Shown here: one piece after another, positions 8,189-8,385 of the stretch
Layout: every line of letters begins with the position of its first letter
Position numbering within the stretch: the stretch's first letter is position 1
Source of the DNA: Thermoleophilia bacterium
GTDB lineage: Bacteria; Actinomycetota; Thermoleophilia; RBG-16-64-13
DNA: 8,385 nt
Direction: 5' to 3'
Assembly: GCA_016929985.1 (NCBI GenBank)
Contig: JAFGIH010000533.1
Coordinates: forward strand, 1-8,385
Position numbers and translations under genes: made by a program
The notes under the pieces: model-generated
Told to the model about the DNA's origin: nothing
What the model saw: the letters and a program-made list of their open reading frames with translations, nothing else
Databases searched by the model: none

Positions 8189-8385
8189 ATGACCGAACAG
8201 TACGCCAAAGCGTCTACACAAGATGTTCCAAGCCGCCCGGCCGTGTCGGCAGTGCGCTGCTCCGAGTACGAGATCGAGGCGGTCCGCGCCGCGCTCGAGC
8301 GGCTGCTGGACCCGCTGGGAGGTATGGCCGCCTTCGTGCGGCCCGGCGAGCGCATCGCTCTCAAGCCCAACGTCCTCATGCCCAC
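8189..8385 (+). CDS. DUF362-family protein, N-terminal 65 codons (runs off the window)
   Basis: The visible protein begins with a short variable tail and then a stretch typical of the DUF362 N-terminus: SAVRCSEYEIEAVRAALERL, then LGGMAAFVRPGERIALKPNVLMP (residues 43-65), matching the family pattern of a beta strand, a helix, L-GG, a pGE turn and the L-KPN motif. Many DUF362 proteins carry a C-terminal ferredoxin-like 4Fe-4S region; whether this one does is beyond the edge. The ATG at 8189 is preceded by AGGAG at 8171-8175, a rather long spacing of 13; no better in-frame start is visible. The family's biochemical role is poorly defined. It is transcribed divergently from the flavin reductase, which would suit an electron-transfer partnership if the ferredoxin part is present. 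Confidence 0.72.
   Translation, partial: MTEQYAKASTQDVPSRPAVSAVRCSEYEIEAVRAALERLLDPLGGMAAFVRPGERIALKPNVLMP

Noticed and set aside
8078..8221. 48-residue N-terminal extension of the reductase
   Set aside because: The added residues are Arg-rich and unlike the family, and the extension would cross the divergent promoter region and the DUF362 start. The ATG at 8077 begins right before the FAD domain.

Overview
This is a GC-rich (roughly two-thirds G+C by eye) bacterial chromosomal window made mostly of housekeeping metabolic genes. Dense coding, very short intergenic gaps, GTG start use, an AcnA-type aconitase and a leucine-codon leader upstream of leuA suggest Actinomycetota or a related high-GC lineage. 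The partial DUF362 gene at the right edge is a family common in anaerobes. This placement is an inference from gene style; nothing here fixes the taxon. I see no rRNA, tRNA, CRISPR, insertion sequence or phage gene.

Left block (1-4614, + strand): a structured leader runs from 1 to 111. It carries the tail of a probable leucine-rich leader peptide, two hairpins and a perfect Shine-Dalgarno. It is followed by leuA (2-isopropylmalate synthase) and, after a gap of about 12 nt, an AcnA-type aconitase. These two probably form one transcription unit that joins the first committed step of leucine synthesis to a TCA-cycle enzyme.

Middle (4615-5272, + strand): a 103-nt gap holds a possible -10 element and two mutually exclusive short hairpins. 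It precedes a small secreted lipoprotein gene of unknown function. That gene ends tail to tail with the next operon, and both stop codons lie within one CTAG.

Right block (5269-8077, - strand): transcription runs leftward from an FAD/NAD(P) reductase of the ferredoxin-NADP reductase superfamily into a fused PabB-PabC gene (aminodeoxychorismate synthase component I plus aminodeoxychorismate lyase, for p-aminobenzoate and folate). The two genes overlap by 11 nt. The PabA glutaminase partner is not in the window.

Right edge (8078-8385): a 111-nt divergent region with three alternating GTTCG/CGAAC half-sites separates the reductase from the first 65 codons of a DUF362-family gene on the + strand.

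The most interesting signal is in the first 111 bases. A run of five leucine codons sits just before a stop codon and a hairpin, and the same codons are complementary to the leuA ribosome-binding site. This looks like leader-peptide control of leuA acting on translation initiation.
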